Source of the DNA: Mnemiopsis leidyi
Taxonomy: Eukaryota; Ctenophora; Tentaculata; Lobata; Bolinopsidae
Assembly: GCA_000226015.1 (NCBI GenBank)
Contig: JH153212.1
Location: 580,270 to 644,269, forward strand
Direction of reading: 5' to 3'
Length of the DNA: 64,000 bases
Shown here: positions 11,212-26,938 of the stretch, piece by piece
Position numbering within the stretch: the first letter of the stretch is position 1
How the letters are laid out: every line of letters begins with the position of its first letter
Notes under the pieces: generated by a model
Databases searched by the model: none
The model's input: only the letters and a program-made list of their open reading frames with translations
Told to the model about the DNA's origin: nothing
Made by a program: the position numbers and the translations under genes

Positions 11212-13015
11212 GCATTCTACATAGAACAGCACTTGTTAGGCGAACTCCACAATTCGAATATCAAAGCAAACGAATCTATTATAAGAACGTCAATCCAAGC
11301 AAGCTGTTGAAACAATTTAAAAGAAACTCTAAGCAGACAGCAACTTGATACAATAGAGCTGAGACATCTTGTGGTTGTATAAAATAAATTGTACGTCAAA
11401 AAGCACTACATGAACGTCAGGCATTTAGTTAGAACAAAACACTGCACATCGAAAATGAAGTGCGTCTTGAAAGTATTTTCCAAGTCTCTTTCCACAAACA
11501 ATGATGAGAAAATAAGGCAGAATATTTTAGACAGCTCGGTAAAAGTACGTGAAAAAGTGGCAAACTGAGGTTTAATCACTTTTAAACAAAAGCACTTAAA
11601 TGACAGTGAATCTAAATTCAGGCCCCACAGCCCGACAGCAGTGCAATATAATTGGAGTAGCGGGCCCTTATGAACCACTGTTAGCAATAAAAAAGCATGT
11701 TTTAGATCATGCATCGAAAAATATATAACAGCAATAAGCTTTAACAATGTGGAGAGAAATTGTTTAATTGAAGAACGAGCGATCTCAGCGGACGACGGGA
11801 TATCAAAATTCAACGCTGATTCCAAGATTTACAAGCTAGGATAGCAATGAAGGCGTTCTATATAGCTGAATATACAATCCATGGACATTCTAGAAATAGT
11901 TACCGCCAAATTTCAGCAACGTTTTTCAAATCACGTAACAGCACTGATATACATAAGCCACGCTGAAACACATACAAATGTATGAACGCCTGCTCGTTGA
12001 TGCAGAGCGCCTGAAAATTGATGCGTGACGTCACATTTCCTTCCTTTACTACGCGCGGCTTCGTTATTTTGCTCAGTGTGCTGCGGTTGTCCTTTAGCTT
12101 TGGCTGGTGAACTGTTATGAAAATTCTAGCTACGCTCATTTGCTCTTCAAATTTCTTTACATGAAATTGAACCTACTTATTTAACACGCTGGCTGCTGCT
12201 CCCAAACCGACAAACCAACTCGCATCGTTTAGGTGAAATTGGTACAATTATTAAACTACCGCTAAAGTTGATCATGATAGCCTAACCATGTTATTTCCAA
12301 GTTTTCAGATCGCCAGGCAAAGCTAGGGGGATAACTTTGAAATGGACAACACAAACAGAACACAAATCCGCTGAAGGGCTGAGCAGCTGAATCGTTTGAA
12401 GAGCCAGCGAGCAAGATGGAACCAGTGACAGAGCCCTAAAGTGAAGATTAATCATAGAGATCTTAAAATTTTCCGTCCGTCGGAGGAAGCGTTCATTGAC
12501 CCAGCCGTGTTGCCTCTGCCTTTCACGAGGAAATCCAACCAGAACCTGTGCTGTGACACCACAATTTTTATGATCTGTGAATGAGAGAAATAGATCCCCA
12601 CGTGAAATTAAACAAATGAATGAGAAAGTTCGAAAGAAATATTACAGAAAAATCTGTTTAACTGCGTTCGCTCTTTGTCGGGCTTATTTCAAATGAATGG
12701 TCGGTTTTGGGGGCAGCAGAAAGTCAGTTTTCACCGTTGAGCCGTTTTGTTTTCCGGTCGTAAAGCATCGTCTCGATTTCACTTACATGTTTAAAACGTT
12801 CCTCAATACATTCGTCAGTACTTTCTTTTATTAATATTACCTTTTTAATCGTGTTTTTCTATTTTTACCAAAACCAAATGTGGATTTAGGTTGTTTCAAG
12901 ACTCCCTTGCGCCTATACTTAGCGCCTATACTTTACTGCAGGGCATTGCCATAGCGACATTTACTACAAAGAAAATTAGATTTATAAATATTCCTGCTTC
13001 ACGGAGCCATTTATT
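11212..13015. other. Intergenic region upstream of the ATMIN-like gene
   Basis: Nearly 1.8 kb with no supported gene. A few open frames (for example 11406-11825 and 11900-12139, minus) have no recognisable motif and look like chance. It should contain the ATMIN-like promoter. Confidence 0.5.
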
Positions 13016-13025
13016 CCATTTATGG
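13016..13025. promoter_or_regulatory. CArG box 1 (SRF/MADS-type site)
   Basis: CCATTTATGG matches CC(A/T)6GG perfectly. It lies inside a perfect inverted repeat TTATTCCAT-TT-ATGGAATAA (13011-13030). Confidence 0.55.
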
Positions 13026-13060
13026 AATAATCGCAGCGTCAGGTGAGCACAGAACGTTGC

Positions 13061-13070
13061 CCATATATGG
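13061..13070. promoter_or_regulatory. CArG box 2 (SRF/MADS-type site)
   Basis: CCATATATGG is a second perfect CArG box 45 bp after the first and is also followed by AATAA. An E-box (GTCACGTGAG) follows about 12 bp later. Paired CArG boxes are typical of SRF-regulated growth-response and cytoskeletal promoters. Confidence 0.55.
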
Positions 13071-15537
13071 AATAAACTGTGTCACGTGAGGGAAAAGTCG
13101 TGCACATGACGACGCGCGGCCAATGAAAAGCCACCGAGCGTAATGTGTTGAGCCATCTCAATGTGTGTGTGATTATATTGCTCTCTCTACTGACTTTGCT
13201 AGCTCACCACACAATACAAAGCCAGGTCCAGATCAGGTCTCTTCCGCCTTCTCTCTGCGTCTTCTCCCCCAATGAAAGTAATCCTCGGTCCTTGCTTCCA
13301 ACTCAGCCTCCAAAACTCTGGGATTTTACCAAGTTCGCTGTTCGTATATCTATTTCGTTGATCTCTCCGTTTGGGCGTAGAGAAGAAGCGTGCTGTAAGG
13401 TGTGTGTTTTGTGTCTTGTTCAAGGTCTGTGTAACAAAGTTTACTGTCTCGTTTGTATTATGATAGTATCACTGTATTGTTACTCTTAATAAATGTGTAA
13501 TGCCATGTTCGCATGATCTATAAGAATATTCTACAAGACAATTATATTTCAATATTTTATTTAAAAAGTTAACTGCATGAACTTAAATATGTTGGGATAT
13601 TGAAAAGAGGACCAATTCATTCTCATCAAGGTCAAAAAATTGATCTATGGAACGAAATAAGAAAGGAGTTGTTGGGTTTATTCGTGAATATAACACATTT
13701 GAAAAAGAAGATTGAGAAGGCATCATTACAACTCCCTAATTGAAAGTCTTCCTACAGTTTCATTCTGCCATAACACGTGTAAACACTGTTTAGGTAAACT
13801 TGCCGCCGTGTCTTTTAATTTCTAATCCCAGAAAAGCTAAGGATGAGAATGAGAAGTAATTCCGGTCAGTGTTATGTGTCTCAACTCTTACTTTATGATT
13901 AAATCTTGAATTTTCTTCGACACTATCAACAGCAAACTGCTATTCCCATCAAACTCATTACTGATAAATTCAGATAACACAAATGCTACACACTATCAAA
14001 CTGCTATTCCTTTCAAACTCATTACTGATAAATTCTGATAACACAAATGCTACCTGATTGTGTTAATAAAAGTTGAACTCTCAGCGAAACTGATTATCTT
14101 CGAACGATGTTAATGTATGTTACAATTTTTTATCTTTTCTCTACGCCATCAGAGAAAGGGATCGGGACACATACACATGGGATTATTTAGCGGATTCAAC
14201 TGTAAGAGGAAAATAAGATCCGAACACTCGAGATGGCCAATATAATAACTAGAAAAGTGGGTGTATATTTATTACTTATTTTCTTAAAGTTAAGTTTTCT
14301 CATCGCCTCCCACCAAGCAAGATTGGCAGATTTGCTGGCAAATTATCAAGTTCTTCTTGCTAATTGTAATAAGTCAGATCCTTCCGAGCCATGATTGGCA
14401 GTAAGGTTGGTAAGGTTGCCGCCAGAGTACGTGTGTAAGCGTGTAACCTCATTTACACACTTTTCAGGAAGTGGCCTATTAGTACTAACAAATGTGCCCG
14501 TGAGTAGTTGAGTCGCAGTGTAAGCCATTCCGCGTCCGCCACATTCTTTCTCTTGTCTCTGTATTTTACATCAACCTCCTGCCCAGTTTAGTGCTGGCCG
14601 TAGGGGGTCTTGAGAGGATCTTACTCTAATTAATTGTGATTTTAAACCGCGCGTAACTCTTATCTATCTGTACCGGACTCGAGGTGTGTAGAAATTGCAG
14701 CTTTGTTCTCTTTAATCATAACAATCAAAGGAACGGATTTCTAAAAAATCTATCTCCCGGACTGGTGAGCGGTGATATTCAGTACCCGCGGACAAAGATC
14801 CCTCTTGGGTTATGGCCCGAATTCTGAAATGAGATCACCTACAAATTTATCATTGCGGTGAATCTATTGTAATCATAAATCACGTGATAATTGGTAACTT
14901 GCTTGACTTCATGCACGACGATCTAGTGAATGGAGCAAGTAAATGGCAAGCACAGAAAGCACGCCAGCACATTTAAATCCAGCCCGCTCTCGTTGCAGTT
15001 ATACGTTTACAGAAGACACAATAGTGACAGCATCTCTCGACCGGATAATAAGACCTGAGCCCCTCTAACTGTGGAATAAGATTACATCTACACTACACAT
15101 GTGTACCACGTGACACGACTCATTAGTAAAAATTCTCAACACTCCGTCCCTAGCCTTTCGCTTCTGTGTGTGATGCGGCTCTTGGAATTCAGAATTCTCT
15201 GTTTCTATTAGCTGTGAAGATCATATTTTACTGATTTTTATGTTATTTCATTACAAATCTATCACATTTTTTCATGCATTTCATTAGTACGACTTTTTAG
15301 TGGAATCTTTTTATTATTTTATTAATTCTTATTTGATTATTTTTTACGATAATTAAGCATTAACTTTGTATATCATTCCCTTCACTCTTTAATATTGCCT
15401 AATTATTCCAATTGGAGCTTTTAAAACGTATCATTCCTCGTATAATGTTTTAGGCAGCATCAAATCTTTAAAACTTATATCACATATAACTAAGTGTAAA
15501 CTTACTCAATAGTTTATACACCTCTTTGCCAGGAGGA
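13071..15537 (+). other. Possible non-coding leader and intron of the first four-pass membrane gene
   Basis: No credible coding region. The CDS at 15538 begins six bases after an acceptor-like CTTTGCCAG, so a 5' UTR exon should lie upstream. Transcription from the CArG region with a leader around 13150-13400 and a donor near 13397-13405 (CTGTAAG or AGGTGTG) would fit. This is inference. An open frame at 13145-13489 has no recognisable content. Confidence 0.3.
13925..14053. repeat. Direct tandem duplication, about 65-bp unit
   Basis: Two near-identical copies share AAACTGCTATTCC, CAAACTCATTACTGATAAAT and GATAACACAAATGCTAC, with a few substitutions between them. Confidence 0.85.
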
Positions 15538-16284
15538 ATGTTGGAAAAACGAGATATAATTAACTACAAGAAGCTTGGCTATGCTCAAGGAGGTCTTGGT
15601 GTAGCGATGATCTTCCTGAGCTTCGTAGCGGGCGTATCTGCCCGCTTTAACATGACCTTCACTCATCTTTACGAGCCATACTGGCTTGGTATTATTCTCG
15701 TTCTGCAGGGTGTAAGCACCGTGGCTGCGTCCAGGCTGGGCAAACGCTGGCCCCTGGCTTTTTGGGCTCCTCTTTTTGCCCTTGCGTTCGTTGGAATCGG
15801 AGTTTATTACCTATTTACACCTCTTTATAAAGCAGGATTCTACGATAGATTCCCCTGCATTATGCAGAAAAACCTGGAGACACAAGATACCCGATGTATT
15901 TGTTCCTTCGGTGATGACACGGAGTACCTGTATGTAAGCGGAGCGACCACCTTGACTCCCTGCGTCCGAGCTCTGAACGTAATCAACATTACCTCCAACC
16001 TGCATCTCCTGCTGGCGTTCGTGGCTCTTATTCCTGAACTTCTTACCCTGGTCCTTGTCTGCAACGACCTGTGTTGCTTGCATTGCCGAAGGGCTGCTCT
16101 TGTGCCTCAGATTGCGGTTGCCGGGGGAACGGGGTGCCAGCCTGGCCAATACGTTACAGTTGTACCACAGGTTATCACTGTTCGAACTGACGAGCAACCT
16201 GGATCTAGTTCTGGGAACGGGGAACAGGCTGGTCCTCTGCCCTCCAAACCTGCTCATCCTGCTGATGTTCCTCACTCTTTCTAG
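15538..16284 (+). CDS. Four-pass membrane protein, CD20/MS4A-like (tandem copy 1)
   Basis: The protein has 248 residues, starting MLEKRDIINYKKLGYAQ; this ATG is chosen because copy 2 has the same MLEKRD start. Four hydrophobic segments are visible, roughly residues 15-35, 48-70, 76-98 and 152-178. The loop between segments 3 and 4 has a conserved cysteine set (FPCIMQKN, TRCICSF, TPCVRALN), probably disulfide bonded. After segment 4 comes CNDLCCLHCRRAA, a membrane-proximal cysteine cluster likely to be palmitoylated. The tail contains RTDEQPGSSSG and ends PADVPHSF. Topology and size resemble MS4A/CD20-like tetraspans, but I see no decisive family signature, so the family name is tentative. It lies 475 bp before its paralogue in the same orientation. 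Confidence 0.7.
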   Translation: MLEKRDIINYKKLGYAQGGLGVAMIFLSFVAGVSARFNMTFTHLYEPYWLGIILVLQGVSTVAASRLGKRWPLAFWAPLFALAFVGIGVYYLFTPLYKAGFYDRFPCIMQKNLETQDTRCICSFGDDTEYLYVSGATTLTPCVRALNVINITSNLHLLLAFVALIPELLTLVLVCNDLCCLHCRRAALVPQIAVAGGTGCQPGQYVTVVPQVITVRTDEQPGSSSGNGEQAGPLPSKPAHPADVPHSF

Positions 16285-16759
16285 TGGTATGTCCGGTATG
16301 TGGCAAGTTTTTCAACCTTCATAGACTCTGGAAGTGATGCACGAACTGGTATGTGGAAAAAACTATCTGAATGATAGGTTAAAACGACTGATAGTTAAAT
16401 CTGACTGATATTAGATAAAGTATACTGTGTATATATTATTATTATTATGTTAACACTTAACTCTTTTTACGTAATCGACCTTTTAGGGCCATTTCCGTCT
16501 AAATTTCTTCTATTTAATTTGAAATAGTTTCGTTTGTTATTCTTTTGAGCCTGTTTGTACTTAAACTTTTTCCGAGTGTTGTCTGTGCAATCATCATTGA
16601 CTGTGCTTTTATTGCTATAACCAACACGAAAGCGATTTTGGTCACCATTACATTGATTCGAACTATAATATGAAGCACATTATAACAGGAAACAAGATTA
16701 TTCCTATATACTGAACAAAAAATTACAGGTAGCGACCCTTGGGCTTACCTCGAAACAAA

Positions 16760-17509
16760 ATGTTGGAGAAAAGGGATGTCATTTATTATCGCAGACTTGC
16801 GTACACACAAGGAGCAATAGGAATCATGATGTTGTGTGTCTGTTTTGTATCAGGAGTTTCTGCTAAATATCACATGGCAGAAATCCATGCCTTTGCTCCA
16901 TACTGGATCGGCATACCATTAGTACTGCAAGGTATGGTGACCATGGCCGCTGCCAGATCAGGGAAACGCTGGCCATTGGCCTGCTGGTTCCCTCTCTTTT
17001 TTCTGGTCTTGTGTGGTATATGTGCCTATATGATAATTTTGCCTCCCTATAAGCTTGAAATGTTCCGGAAGTACCCTTGCTTTATCCAGAAAAATTATGG
17101 CTTAGATAAGACAAGGTGTATCTGTTCTTACAACAATTACAATTATCTCCAAGTTGACAATGCTGAGAATGTGGAGCCCTGTGTCAGGGCTCTCAACATC
17201 ATGATGATCATGGGTAACATTAACTACGCCTTCGCTATTTTGGCCCTTGTACCAGAGCTCCTAATGTTCATCCTTGTCTGTAATGACCTGTGTTGTCTGT
17301 CCTGCAGACGTGCTGCCAATGTTCCTCAGATGATCTTAACGGGTGGGGTCCCACAGCAGCAACCCCAATATGTCCCAGTTCAGACAGAGAGGATTACTTA
17401 TCGCACAGACGAACAGCCAGGCTCCAGTTCCGGTCAGAGGCCAACTGATCAGGCTGGCCCGCTGCCCACAAAACCTCAAAACCCTGCTGAGGTTCCTTGC
17501 TCCTTTTAG
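16760..17509 (+). CDS. Four-pass membrane protein, CD20/MS4A-like (tandem copy 2)
   Basis: The protein has 249 residues and is a diverged tandem duplicate of the gene just upstream. It starts MLEKRDVIYYRRLAYTQ; in-frame codons further upstream are not conserved in copy 1. The four hydrophobic segments, loop cysteines (YPCFIQKN, TRCICSY, EPCVRALN) and cysteine cluster CNDLCCLSCRRAA all match. The cytoplasmic tail is better conserved than the membrane parts: RTDEQPGSSSG, QAGPLP(T)KP and a final Ser-Phe are shared, so the tail probably binds a partner. Function unknown; the MS4A-like assignment is by topology only. Confidence 0.7.
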   Translation: MLEKRDVIYYRRLAYTQGAIGIMMLCVCFVSGVSAKYHMAEIHAFAPYWIGIPLVLQGMVTMAAARSGKRWPLACWFPLFFLVLCGICAYMIILPPYKLEMFRKYPCFIQKNYGLDKTRCICSYNNYNYLQVDNAENVEPCVRALNIMMIMGNINYAFAILALVPELLMFILVCNDLCCLSCRRAANVPQMILTGGVPQQQPQYVPVQTERITYRTDEQPGSSSGQRPTDQAGPLPTKPQNPAEVPCSF

Positions 17510-18637
17510 ACTTAATCTGATGCAGAACAAAGTCGGCTCAAACATCAAAACACTTGAACTTTGAAATGTTCATAAAATTTTGTATCATGATGCACCTTAG
17601 CGAAAAGTTATCAGTACCAATATTTGTCTCAGAAGACTCAAGTGTGGACATAAAGTGTTTATTCGTTAGTGTCAGTTTTGATTTGGCTCACTATCTTTAC
17701 CGCCCAGTAGTTGACCAGTAGTTGACCAGTGTAAAATTTTGTTTGTTGGTACATTTTACTTCTTTCAAGAAGGGGTTATGATCAAGCACAAATCATAGTT
17801 CATTTTTTATAAGAATCTGTAGATCTATACTCAATAGCTCACAATAGAATTTGATAACTCTAGAAACGGTTACATTGCTGCAATAACTGCTTGTTAGTTG
17901 CAAGTTGCACTGTTTCTTGATTGTTGGTCAAAATGGTTTCCAGCTGTGATTAATAATCATAATTTTTTCGTTGAAATATAGCATTGATTATCTTTGTAAT
18001 CGATCATTAAGCTCTAAAGACCAATTTCTTGCCTCTGCCCTCTGCTGTATTCGTAACTAAACGGTGAACAGCATTCTTGTTTGGCTCTTGAGATCGAAAT
18101 TTTTTAGCCATTGACAGATTTCTTAATGAATTGCGTAGAATTTCTGTAAATATTATTATTTTGCGACTTTTCTAGACCAAGATGTTTTTAAGTATCACGC
18201 AAGTGGCCAATACTCGTCACATTTCGAGCCTAACTTCACAAAAGGTCTTCATCTTTATCATATTTCATGTACGGAATACAAACTGCCCGCGTATGGCACT
18301 CGCGCGCGCGTACGCTGTCAATATAATCTTAGACATAGACATTTATTAGGTTTGAGGAATCTTTCTTTTCGCATCTGAGTAGTGAACACCATCGCGCGGT
18401 TTAAGTGACATGGCAGCTTTAATATGTGGACTTAATTCTGGTTGAACTTAGTCTAACTGAGGTTACTTATTTTGTAGGACGTATGTATTTTGTAGTTGCC
18501 TGTTGCCAGCTTTTTAAACCAGAACACAAGTTCGCGCACCCTGTGGTAATAGAAATCAAATTGCTATTTCATTGCATGCATCATATTATCCCATTGAATA
18601 AACCAATGTAAGCTTACCATACTCCTCGTTTCTAGCA
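17510..18637. other. Intergenic region between the four-pass pair and KAT5
   Basis: Holds the 3' UTR of the upstream gene and the KAT5 promoter. It contains a short direct duplication (CAGTAGTTGAC twice near 17705-17727) and a CG-alternating patch (CACTCGCGCGCGCGTACGC) near 18298-18316. No gene is supported. Confidence 0.5.
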
Positions 18638-20748
<2,111 letters not shown>

Positions 20749-21207
20749 TCGCAATACTGACTTGATTGCGGTTTTTTATTATTTTCTAGGTTAACATTCG
20801 ACCTTTTCCCATTAAAGTTTATCGTAATTTGGATGAAAAGTAGAATGGAAATTCTAGGTATTTTATTTTTTAACGAGTGGTTACAGTTTTGTCCAATCTT
20901 AAGAAGCAGCAATAGTCTATTCTTCCATTTCTGGATATGATGTATGTTTCTGTCTATAATGACATGAAATTTTACCTTATTGATATTCGATGAAACAGAT
21001 CTTCACATAAAGATTTTAAATTTTCGCTCTAAATTTAACTGTAAGTTAACCTAAGGTCAGCGTCTATGATTGTTTGAAGTTCGTATGTCTCGTAGCTCAG
21101 TGTGATGAATGATGAACGATCACCTTGCTTGAAAGTACCGATTTACTTTCACACTGATTCCGAAAAACCCTGCATGAGGACAAAAACCGTTTCTGATATC
21201 AGCCCTA
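20749..21207. other. Downstream flank of KAT5
   Basis: AT-rich 3' UTR/intergenic sequence. No gene or repeat was recognised. Confidence 0.5.
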
Positions 21208-22519
21208 ATGTACAACACTCCCACCTTCCCGAAATTTTATTCTGGGAGGGTCTGCATGAATGAGGTCTCGACAAAGTCAGACTATAGTATAGTCTATCCG
21301 TCTACCGTTCTAACGAAACGTTCAGCTTTGTGCTGCGAGAGTCGGGTATCACCGCGACAGCGTTTTGTTGGAATGGTAGACGGATATAATCTCGTCAATG
21401 TGGCTCGCGCTGCGTGCGCCCTATCCACTATCATTGCTAAAAACGCGTATTTCCCTGTGCGAGCTTGGAGCTTAGCGCGAAATTTTGACGAGATTATATC
21501 CGTCTAACTCGTTCAGCTTTAGCTGCGTGAGTCGGGTATCACCGCGACAACGCGAAATTTGGACGGGCGCGCGACGCAAAGCTCTGAGCTCACACATGTG
21601 CTTGTCACGGTGATTCCCGACTCACGCAGCTAAAGCTGAACGAGATCGTTTCGTTCATCGTTACACGTTAGAACGGCTACGGTAGACGGATATTTGACGA
21701 GATTATATCCGTCTACCGTTCTAGCTGCGTGAGTCGGGTATCACCGCGACAAACGGATATCATCTCGTCAAATGAAAATAAAATGTCAAATGAAAATAAA
21801 ATGTTATTTAGGAGGGTGCGCGCTGCCGTTGCTACACGTTGCCTAGCCCTGCTACCGCGAAGCGGCAGCCTCCGGCGCGCGCGCAGCACGGCCACGTCCT
21901 CGGAAAAATTTTCAAATTGTTAATGGTTAAAAATTTTTTGAAAAGGGCCACAATGTGAGAAAACGCTGCCGTACAACTAACCAGGTGCTTACTTGTAGGT
22001 TGATAACCTACTGTCGCGGCCATCACGCGCTCTCACGCATTTCTGAAGAAATTCTAGACCATAGACGCGCATCGCTTGTCAGACGTTGCCTGACCTGCTG
22101 CCGCAACGCAAAGCAAATCGCCCGTTGAGGTGCTTACGCATTACGTTGTCAGACGTTGCCTGACCTGCTGCCGCGAAGCGGCAGCGAAGCTTGAAGCTGC
22201 CACCCCGTAATTTGATTTGAAAATTGAAAATGGGTTGTCGAGATGTTACCCGACCCGCGCGCGGCTCGCAGTTTTCTGCTCTCCTCGCGAGGACGGATAT
22301 CTTCTTCTTTGTGGGGGCAGGGCCGAAGCCCAACGGCTGGGAGTAAGCTCCCGTTCACACCCCAGGGAAAGTTAGTGGTTCCTCGCGGTGTAGCGCGAGA
22401 ATTCCACTACTAGTACAGGGGTCAAGCACTTCAGGCTGCAGAGGGCCTGATGAGCTGTAACCGCTGTCAGTGGTCAGATCTTGTCACTGGTGACAGTGGC
22501 AAGAGAGTGTCTCATAGTT
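21208..22519. mobile_element. Second nest of palindromic non-autonomous elements
   Basis: The motif GTAGACGGATATAATCTCGTCA recurs in both orientations (21380, 21487-21508, 21688-21718, 21754). CGTGAGTCGGGTATCACCGCGACA occurs several times, also inverted. A second subunit (21827-22075) is homologous to 1485-1695. Two direct copies of CAGACGTTGCCTGACCTGCTG follow at 22079 and 22157, the second ending in the GCTGCCGCGAAGCGGCAGC hairpin. An inverted mate of the terminal sequence is at 22785-22895. No protein-coding part is visible, which fits deletion-derived or foldback transposons inserted into one another. Confidence 0.6.
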
Positions 22520-22702
22520 TTACTTTGCTTCTAGGGTTTTAAGTAGGCCTGTCCTATGAACAAAGTTGACTATATGAGATAAAGTGTGTCGGTCCACGAT
22601 GTCTCTCGCTGTTGTGAAGTGCGCATCGAAAAATTCGACTCGCAGCTCCCACAGCATGGGACATTTGGCGAGGACGTGTTCGACCGTTTCGTTCTCCTCC
22701 TG
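22520..22702 (-). mobile_element. LINE remnant: C-terminal end of a non-LTR retrotransposon ORF2
   Basis: The minus-strand frame reads EENETVEHVLAKCPMLWELR, then FDAHFTTARDIVDRHTLSH, ending GLLKTLEAK and stop at 22520. The pattern ET.EH.L..CP...R is the C-terminal cysteine-knuckle region found after the reverse transcriptase in many LINEs. The upstream part is lost in the N gap at 22703 and beyond it the sequence belongs to the palindromic element. The 22400-22519 flank would be its 3' tail. Confidence 0.6.
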
Positions 22703-22715
22703 NNNNNNNNNNNNN
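22703..22715. other. Assembly gap (13 N)
   Basis: A run of N breaks the LINE remnant. The true gap size is unknown. Confidence 0.99.
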
Positions 22716-22784
22716 AAGCATTACGCACGCGCGCAAAAGGGCTCTGGTTAGACATTAGATTTAGAGCAACTTTATTATGATTAT

Positions 22785-22895
22785 GAATGGGCGATGCGCG
22801 TCTAGAATTTCTGTCGCCAGGCCAGAAATGCGTGAGAGCGCGAGCGCGTGATGGCCGCGACAGTAAGTAAAGGTTATCAACCTACAACTTTATTA
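22785..22895. mobile_element. Inverted terminal segment of the palindromic element family
   Basis: Reverse complement of the terminal part seen at 1600-1690 and 22010-22075: GGCGATGCGCGTCTAGAATT, AGAAATGCGTGAGAGCG, GATGGCCGCGACAG, then GGTTATCAACCTACAA. It marks the right end of the 21.2-22.9 kb nest. Confidence 0.6.
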
Positions 22896-23346
22896 ATATT
22901 ATAGCCAATATACCAATGGACTTATTAAACAGTGCGAATAAATCAAACATGAAGTGTCTTGACTATTTTAAATATATTTATTACTTTTTTCGAAGAAATT
23001 CTAAAAGAAATTTTAAAACGATGTAGTTTCCAATTTGAACTTAAAGTTAAAGGCTAAATATGAAAGCTAAAACTAAAAGTAATTACTAATTAACACAAGG
23101 TCTGATTGCTGATGCAGATGCAATTGTAATTCCGACAGCTGTGACAATCACAATCACAATCCAAAATGCCAAAATGATATTTAGTTTTACAACTATCAAC
23201 TGTCAACGCTGCTTATCACATTCCACATTCGCACATGAACAATGAAACAATCACATTTCAAAAGTTTCTGCGACTGCAGTGAATCCATCACTTTCGCATG
23301 TTGAATGTCATTGTCATGTAGATTTTGGAGATGTTTGGTCGGTTAA
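22896..23346. other. Downstream flank of alpha-tubulin
   Basis: AT-rich, no gene seen. It should contain the alpha-tubulin 3' UTR and poly(A) region on the minus strand. Confidence 0.5.
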
Positions 23347-25390
<2,044 letters not shown>

Positions 25391-26082
25391 GGCGAAAATA
25401 AAAGAATTGAAGTCGAGTAACGAATTCTACTGTTAATCCAGTGATCTAAATTGTCTTCTCAGCGTCTTCTGTCTTTTTTATGGGACAAAATTCTCTGACG
25501 AGTTTCCATGGCAAGAGAATCGTCTTGATCACCTGCTTGTTAATGTAACACGCAAATTTCATTTTTCACAACATCAACTTCCACGCTGACGCGTACTGAT
25601 TTAAAACTGCCATTTTAAAATGACCAATTAATGGCAAGCAAAAGACGGAAAGCAAGTAGAGCCAAGTTAGTTAATGCTTATTAGTTTAAATTAATGCTTA
25701 TTTTCGATATAAATTTTAACATGATGACACACTACTAGGGGAATGCAGTATTCCCAACAAAGTAATATTTAAGATACAACTTTAAGATACGCTACAATCG
25801 TCCAAGCTTGATGCCCTGGGAAAAGATTTGAAGTAAGACATCTGGTCCAATCAGACTAGTCATGTGAAATGACTTTTAAACTTGGAAGTTTAAGAATGCT
25901 TCACAAAATTCATATCCTTCATGGACGAAAGTGTCTTAAAATAAAGGCACAGTTTGAACTGTTCCTCCAGCCACAAATCTCCAAATCTAAAAATACACTT
26001 GTTAATATAAGTGCGTGGTTGATGGAACATGGTTGATGTTGAAGATTGATGATACTTATTTCAACAAAAGGCAGGTCTTACC
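25391..26082. other. Alpha-tubulin upstream region
   Basis: About 0.7 kb of AT-rich sequence with the alpha-tubulin promoter presumably at its left end. No coding region or clear motif is recognised. Confidence 0.5.
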
Positions 26083-26313
26083 AACACGCAGACATCTAGG
26101 CTCTCTGGACCCTGGTGAGACAGAGGTCACCTCCTGACCCAACAATTTGTGGCTGGTAGTTGATGCCAATAGCTTGAATCCGGTGAAACCAGTCTACACT
26201 CTACGGACTGGGTAGTTCTCTATATTGGTTACTAAGGCAGCGTTGACATCTTTGGGGACAACGTCTTTTCTGACTAGATGTTACAGGTCATACTCATTTG
26301 TCAAGGATCACAC
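26083..26313 (-). pseudogene. Decayed alpha-tubulin fragment
   Basis: Aligns over about 230 bp with the last exon of the intact gene (about 23560-23795). Shared stretches include GGCTGGTA-TTGAT, CTTGAATCCGGTG, GGCAGCGTTGACATCTTTGG and GAGGATCACA on the plus strand. It covers roughly residues 305-380 (the DPRHGKY to VQRAVCM part). Several small deletions and substitutions disrupt the frame and the rest of the gene is absent. It is a partial duplicate of the neighbouring gene. Confidence 0.85.
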
Positions 26314-26938
26314 CTGAAAAAAACTTTGTATATATATATATATATTGTTTATCGAAATTTAGATTTATAGTGGCGTGGAACTGGGTTGATCTTTTAAATG
26401 GTATCATGTGAAATTATTACCGATTTTTCATAATCATAGTGACAAGTCATTTGACTGTTGGACTTGGAGTTTATAATTTCAGTAGAAATAAGACTAGAAT
26501 ATTTTGGAAGCTTAATAAAATACTTCAGGTTGATTTATGCTTATACTAGGGTAAATTATGTATCACTCATATATAAGGAACACTTCCCAAATGGGTTTAA
26601 TAGAAATAAAATAGTAAATAATACAAAATATACTCCTAAAAATCAAACAGAAACTCAAAAGTCAAAATCAAATCATCTGAAAGTCAGCGATAATGAGCAA
26701 ACAGGGTCAGGTATTTGCTGTAGCTCAAAATAACGTATGTACAAAGAAATACAATGTATATGTCATTAACCAGTAATACAACATCGAATTCAAAGTTAAA
26801 TTTTAACGCAATATTTCAAGTTACAGGACTTAACGCGCCAGCGTTTAAAGTTCAAACCCATAAAATAAATATTGGGTCAACACAGCATCATATTCGTCGG
26901 GTCTTCAAGGGGGTTAAAAACGTCTCTGATAAAATTGT
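26314..26938. other. Region between the tubulin fragment and the end of the lectin gene
   Basis: AT-rich with a short (TA)n run near 26330-26345. An open frame at 26458-26733 has no recognisable motif. It probably holds the 3' UTR of the large lectin gene. Confidence 0.45.

Noticed and set aside
11406-12139. Two minus-strand open frames between the ATMIN-like gene and the CArG boxes
   Set aside because: No motif, no convincing splice or start context.
13145-13489. 114-residue open frame downstream of the CArG boxes
   Set aside because: No recognisable domain, stop-rich surroundings, and better explained as a non-coding leader.
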